A stretch of DNA of 64,000 bases, from contig NC_090774.1 in the NCBI RefSeq assembly GCF_001761485.1, positions 434,001 through 498,000 on the forward strand. Reading direction: 5' to 3'. The stretch is from Yarrowia lipolytica. Its lineage: Eukaryota; Ascomycota; Dipodascomycetes; Dipodascales. This document shows, one piece after another, positions 59,984 through 64,000 of the stretch (within the stretch, counting starts at the first letter, position 1; every line of letters begins with the position of its first letter). The notes beneath the pieces are model-generated. The model ran no database searches. It worked only from the letters and a program-made list of their open reading frames with translations, and was not told the DNA's origin. The position numbers and the translations under genes were made by a program.

Positions 59984-62863
59984 TCAAGCTCTTCCAAACA
60001 CAAAGAGCAGCTCTGCCCGAGACAGAGTGCTGACCTCCTTCATGAGCTCTCTGTCACCGTTGATGACAGAGCCGGCCAGCTTACGCTTCTTGTCCTGAAG
60101 CTGCATGATCTTCTTTTCCACAGAATCAACCACGCTAAACTCGTAGACATCCACATCGACGGTCTGACCAATTCTGTGGACTCGATCAATAGCTTGCTCG
60201 GAGACCATGGGGTTCCACCAGGGGTCCAAGAGCACCACTCGGTTGGCACAAGTCAGATTGAGACCGAGAGCACCACACTTTAGCGAACAGAGCAGCACTG
60301 TAGTATCGGGATCAGCTCGTAGAGTAGCGAGGGCAGCGTCTCGCTTCCTAATAGGCATGCTTCCATCGTACTTTACGTAACGGATGTTCTCTCGAATCAG
60401 GAATGGTTCAAGAACATCAAAGAACTTGGTGAACTGACTGAAAACAATGGTCTTTCGAGGATCAGCCTTTAGAAGCTCCAGAAGCTTGACAACCTTGGCA
60501 CTGGCATGTACATCCTTGCCGTTAATAGACACCTTGTTGTCTCCAGAAGAAGTACTGGAGCTTCCAGCTCCATCCATACCCATGTCAGCAAACATATCAG
60601 CAAGATCATCGAGGTCTTTGCCATCGTCGGCTTCAGCAGAGTAACCCTCAAATTCGTCGAGATGCCCACCCGTGGCAGCTTCCTTGGAGACAAGATATCG
60701 ATGGTCACAAATCTGCCGCAAACGCAAGAGCAGAGTCAGGGCCTGCATCATGGATCCGTTGGAAATGGTGTCAATCTGACTTCCAATTCGCTCGTTAACG
60801 GCGTCGTAGAAAGCTCTCTCATCAGGCTGGAACTCAATGTCAACCTGGTGAACTCGTCGAGCCTTCATGTTCATCTTGGAGTCCTTGAGAACAGCTTTTG
60901 TTCGTCTCAACATGAGACCAGAAAGCACAAGATGCAGCTTCGCCATTGCAGTTCGAGCGGCTCCCTCCTTGGAAAGAGGCCCAGAGATCTGTTCCTTCCA
61001 TACGACAGGATCATCGTAAGGAGGAACTCGAATGAACTGAAGCAAGGCTTGAAGTTCATCAATATTGTTCTGAACGGGAGTACCTGTGAGACACCATCTT
61101 CGATCAGCGAAGACTCGGCAGGCAGCCTGGTACATCTGAGACCGCTTGTTCTTGATGGTATGGGCTTCATCAAGAATGACTCGCCAGAACTTGACTCCCA
61201 GAAGAGGAGAGTTGTCCTTCTTGATCTCGGAGGAGAGTGTCTGGTAGGTGGTGACAATGACATCATAGTCTCTAAAGACATGAGAATCAGAGGTTCGACC
61301 AGGACCGTGGTGCTTCAGAACTCTCAGACCGGGAGACTTATCTTTGATTTCCTGCTCCCACTGAGTGGCCAGGGACAGTGGTGCGATGACCAGGGTAGCC
61401 TTGCACTCTCGAGGCTCACCGTCCTTGGAAGCGGTCTTCGCATGCAGACCTCGAGGGTTAGATAGAATCAAACTGATAGACTGAACAGTCTTACCTAGAC
61501 CCATGTCATCACAAAGCATGCCCCCCTTGTGTTTGTTGGTGGGGACCTCTCGTCCAAGAAGCCACCGAACACCCTTCCGCTGATGTTGCATAAGAGTCAC
61601 AGAGAGTCCAGGAACAATACCCTTGAACCGCATGTTCTTGAGGAACTCACTGTCCCAATGTTTTCTGACGAGATGACCTCGATCTCCCATCTCCTTCTCC
61701 TGAGCAGCTCGCTCCTCAGACCTTCGAGAGGTGGCCTTCTTGCTAGAAGCGCCCTTCTTTGTCTTGTCTTCTGGCTCCTCTTCCTCCTCATCAGAGCTCT
61801 CCTCGTCTTCGTCATTATTGCTTAGAATATAGGGAAGTAACGCTTCAACATCTCCAGCCGTAGATGCAGGGGTGTAGTTGAACTCGGGTGCGGGGGCAGA
61901 CGAGTGGGCGTTCACGCCGGTTAGGGCAGCGTCCTTAACAAGGCCGGGAGGGCCACGAACACCATAGTTGACACGTGGAGTGTTGTTGGGCTGGTTATAT
62001 CGATCGTATCCAGACTGCTGCTTACCAGCACCAGACATGATGGCCAGTTCAGACTCAGAGAGTCCGACAGAAGCTTGCTGGAATCGCTGCTGATGCTCAA
62101 TGTTCTGCTTGATGGGCGAGGAAATGGAGAAGGCCGATCTGGAGGGAACTCGAGGTTTCATCGACTGCTTATACTCCTCGTAGGCGGCTCTGTTTGCAGA
62201 CTCCATTGAGTTGCTGGGGGTCTTGATGGGCGTGGAAATGGGTTTGGATGGGCGCCGCAGTCCAGCAGCAGAAAGATCAGACTTGGGCTTGGGTTTGGGG
62301 GCTGCATGCAAATCGGGGATCTTCATGGGTGCCATGGGTTCATCATCAAATATGTTCTTCTTGGTTCCAGCAGTGGCCTTCTTGGATGCTGAGAGCAGAG
62401 GGTTGGCACTGTCAAAGACGGAGTTTTTGGGCGACATGGACAATCGGTTGCGTCGTACTGGAGTAGCGACAGGCCGATCAGGTTGTGGCATTCGCTTGAC
62501 GGGAGAAGTGTGACGTTGGAAATCTGGTGCAATGGCCTTGGGGCTGTCAGACTTATTAAGGATACCATTCAGACCATCCTCCGAGTCGTCAGAATTGTCA
62601 GAATCATCAGAATCATCAGAATCATCAGAATCGTCAGAATCGCCTTCTTCCGAGTCGTCGCCGGAGTCGCCACCTCGACTGAGGTTTTCCTGGTAGCTCT
62701 TGGTTTGCCAGGGCTTCGTAGTTCGAGGAGCGGCTGCACTGCTAGCATCGCTGTGATCGCTATCATCAGAACACGATTCAGTTTCATCACTGTCAGACAT
62801 GATTTGGCGTCTAGAACGGGTCGAAGGGGGATGGGCATCCATCTTGGCGGAGAGTCGAGCCAT
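59984..62863 (-). CDS. SNF2-family ATPase of the Rad5/16 group, without RING finger
   Basis: 959 residues from the first ATG. The N-terminal ~330 residues are disordered, with a (S)DD repeat near 85-100. ATPase core: LMQHQRKGVRWLL, Walker A DDMGLGKT (about 450), ATLVIAPLSLATQWEQEI, DEAH box VILDEAHTIKN (about 564), LTGTPVQNN; then second lobe IVFSQFTKFFDVLEPFL, LLCSLKCGALGLNLTCANRVVLLDPWWNP and QAIDRVHRIGQT (about 891). The order and wording fit the Rad5/Rad16/Ris1 branch, but where those carry a RING finger between the lobes this one has an acidic Ser-rich linker (about 740-775: DDLADMFADMGMDG) with no cysteine pattern. That build is like human TTF2/lodestar. Likely a nuclear DNA translocase; target unknown. 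Confidence 0.88.
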   Translation of the reverse strand: MARLSAKMDAHPPSTRSRRQIMSDSDETESCSDDSDHSDASSAAAPRTTKPWQTKSYQENLSRGGDSGDDSEEGDSDDSDDSDDSDDSDNSDDSEDGLNGILNKSDSPKAIAPDFQRHTSPVKRMPQPDRPVATPVRRNRLSMSPKNSVFDSANPLLSASKKATAGTKKNIFDDEPMAPMKIPDLHAAPKPKPKSDLSAAGLRRPSKPISTPIKTPSNSMESANRAAYEEYKQSMKPRVPSRSAFSISSPIKQNIEHQQRFQQASVGLSESELAIMSGAGKQQSGYDRYNQPNNTPRVNYGVRGPPGLVKDAALTGVNAHSSAPAPEFNYTPASTAGDVEALLPYILSNNDEDEESSDEEEEEPEDKTKKGASSKKATSRRSEERAAQEKEMGDRGHLVRKHWDSEFLKNMRFKGIVPGLSVTLMQHQRKGVRWLLGREVPTNKHKGGMLCDDMGLGKTVQSISLILSNPRGLHAKTASKDGEPRECKATLVIAPLSLATQWEQEIKDKSPGLRVLKHHGPGRTSDSHVFRDYDVIVTTYQTLSSEIKKDNSPLLGVKFWRVILDEAHTIKNKRSQMYQAACRVFADRRWCLTGTPVQNNIDELQALLQFIRVPPYDDPVVWKEQISGPLSKEGAARTAMAKLHLVLSGLMLRRTKAVLKDSKMNMKARRVHQVDIEFQPDERAFYDAVNERIGSQIDTISNGSMMQALTLLLRLRQICDHRYLVSKEAATGGHLDEFEGYSAEADDGKDLDDLADMFADMGMDGAGSSSTSSGDNKVSINGKDVHASAKVVKLLELLKADPRKTIVFSQFTKFFDVLEPFLIRENIRYVKYDGSMPIRKRDAALATLRADPDTTVLLCSLKCGALGLNLTCANRVVLLDPWWNPMVSEQAIDRVHRIGQTVDVDVYEFSVVDSVEKKIMQLQDKKRKLAGSVINGDRELMKEVSTLSRAELLFVFGRA
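62583..62641 (-). repeat. Tandem 9-bp repeat coding Asp/Ser run
   Basis: Near-identical 9-mers (core AATCATCAG on +) encode DDSDDSDDSDDSDNSDDS in the SNF2-type protein's N-terminus. Length likely varies between strains. Confidence 0.8.
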
Positions 62864-64000
62864 GACGGTAGGCTGTGTTGGCTGTATGTTCTGGCGGGTA
62901 TCAGGCTGTGTAGTGACGATAGAGACGAGGACCTATCGAATCGTTAAGTATTTTTCTTCTATGCACTATATGCAGTTAAGAAAGACAATATGTGCATTTG
63001 CAGCACGTCGGACAGGACAAGTATTGGCGTTTTTGCTCTGAAAGTGGCTGAAAACGGGGGAAATCGCGTCAATATTGCTGGATGATCATGCCATACAATA
63101 TATGAAACGTCAATTGCAAGTTTTGATTGATTCCAGTACAACTCCTTTTCAGCTATTCTCAACAATAGGTGGAAGTGTTGAGTGGCTGCTTAAGGTTCCA
63201 TTGTTTACAACGTCACGTGGGGTTGTTGCCACGGTTACATACCTGAGGGAAGAGGACCGTTCAAAAAGGTTCTGATGGCGAATAGAAGCGGGATCAAGAC
63301 ACCTATCGTATCGTACAAGTACGAGTACCACGTGTGTAAAAACATAAGTAGTTGAGTTGTCACACACATCCGAAAACTATTGTCACCTACACTACAAGTA
63401 GCTACGCTTACCGATACAGTAGCTCTTACCCACGTTCAAATTACGGGTTGCTGTACTTACTGTATTTTGGTTCTTCCTGCAGTGCACACAGGCTACAATA
63501 TTGACTTGTAGGAAGTTGGAGAGGATACTGTGTGGAAGGGTCCGACATCTGTACAATAGTTAACTACAGTACGATATCGGTAAGTACAAAACTACAATAG
63601 TTTACACTAGAGCTGTCTCAGATGGGAGCCAATATTCATATTAAATCTCCGAATCCGGGGAGGGGTTGAGTGGGGTTCAGGTCATCTTCTGAGGGGTAAC
63701 GAGAGTGTGGGAAGTTTGAGATGTGATCTTGAGAGACAAACAGGCTCGAATATACCTGTCAGTCGCTACGACTTGACAAAGAATTGACAAAGGATGGAGA
63801 CAGTGGAGCCTCTATTGAATCCCAAGGTCTTATTGTCCACTTCGGAGCTCTTTAATTACTATACAATACTATGCCCAGCTCTTTAAACAATTAACTCACT
63901 TTAGGACCTCCACCAGACAGGGTGTGTGATGTTAATGCATCCGAGGGTCTACTCATGCCCTATGGCGACAGGGTGTGATATCAGCAGTGGCTCTATCTTA
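62864..64000. other. Right-edge noncoding stretch
   Basis: Promoter of the SNF2 gene and beyond. No supportable gene before the window ends. GTAC words around 63312-63334 and 63400-63420; CACGTG at about 63214. Confidence 0.5.

Noticed and set aside
1-64000. LTR, LINE, DNA transposon or virus-derived elements
   Set aside because: No terminal repeats, reverse transcriptase, transposase or capsid motifs were recognised by eye in any gap.

Overview
The window looks like nuclear DNA of the oleaginous yeast Yarrowia lipolytica, or something very close to it. Arginine is mostly CGA in the long genes. Genes are widely spaced and mostly intronless. The few introns I could place start with GTGAGT and end a few bases after a CTAAC/CTAAT branch site, the pattern known for this yeast. 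Intergenic DNA is full of GTAC-core words such as TACTTGTA. The species call is inference from these traits and from protein resemblance; no search was run.

Layout. 0-10 kb: a clipped armadillo-like gene (-), EMC5 (+, one intron), the exosome nuclease DIS3 (+), tRNA-Thr(AGT), GCN20 (-) and a Golgi/ER-type SGNH esterase-like membrane protein (-). 9.8-15.9 kb: a 6.1 kb stretch with no convincing gene. 15.9-25 kb: an arrestin-fold protein, a three-exon CYSTM protein, an NRDE2-like protein, AIM24 (-), a 67-residue two-exon protein and BNA7 (-). 26-41 kb: TIF35/eIF3g (-), a WDR44-type WD40 protein, an MFS transporter, ATE1, a four-segment membrane protein, a GPI-type wall protein (-) and GPI11 (-). 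41-51 kb: CFT1 (-), an F-box protein, a small membrane protein (-), the OAC1 carrier and a 2-oxoglutarate oxygenase (-). 52-64 kb: MKT1 (+), MUB1 (-) and a RING-less Rad5/16-like SNF2 ATPase (-).

The genes are ordinary housekeeping genes, each with its own promoter; there is no operon-like logic. Several serve RNA metabolism and translation (DIS3, NRDE2-like, CFT1, TIF35, GCN20, MKT1), but nothing shows that this grouping is functional.

Most new value lies in three intron-split genes that a plain ORF reading misses or truncates (EMC5, the CYSTM protein, the 67-residue protein), in several start corrections (DIS3, BNA7, TIF35, MUB1, the MFS gene, the wall protein, the NRDE2-like gene), in a Leu3-type site before OAC1, in an oddly coded orphan ORF pair at 32.2-32.7 kb, and in the gene desert. 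I found no CRISPR array, no recognisable intact transposon, no viral or LTR element, and no rRNA gene. I cannot point to a clearly new biological system here.
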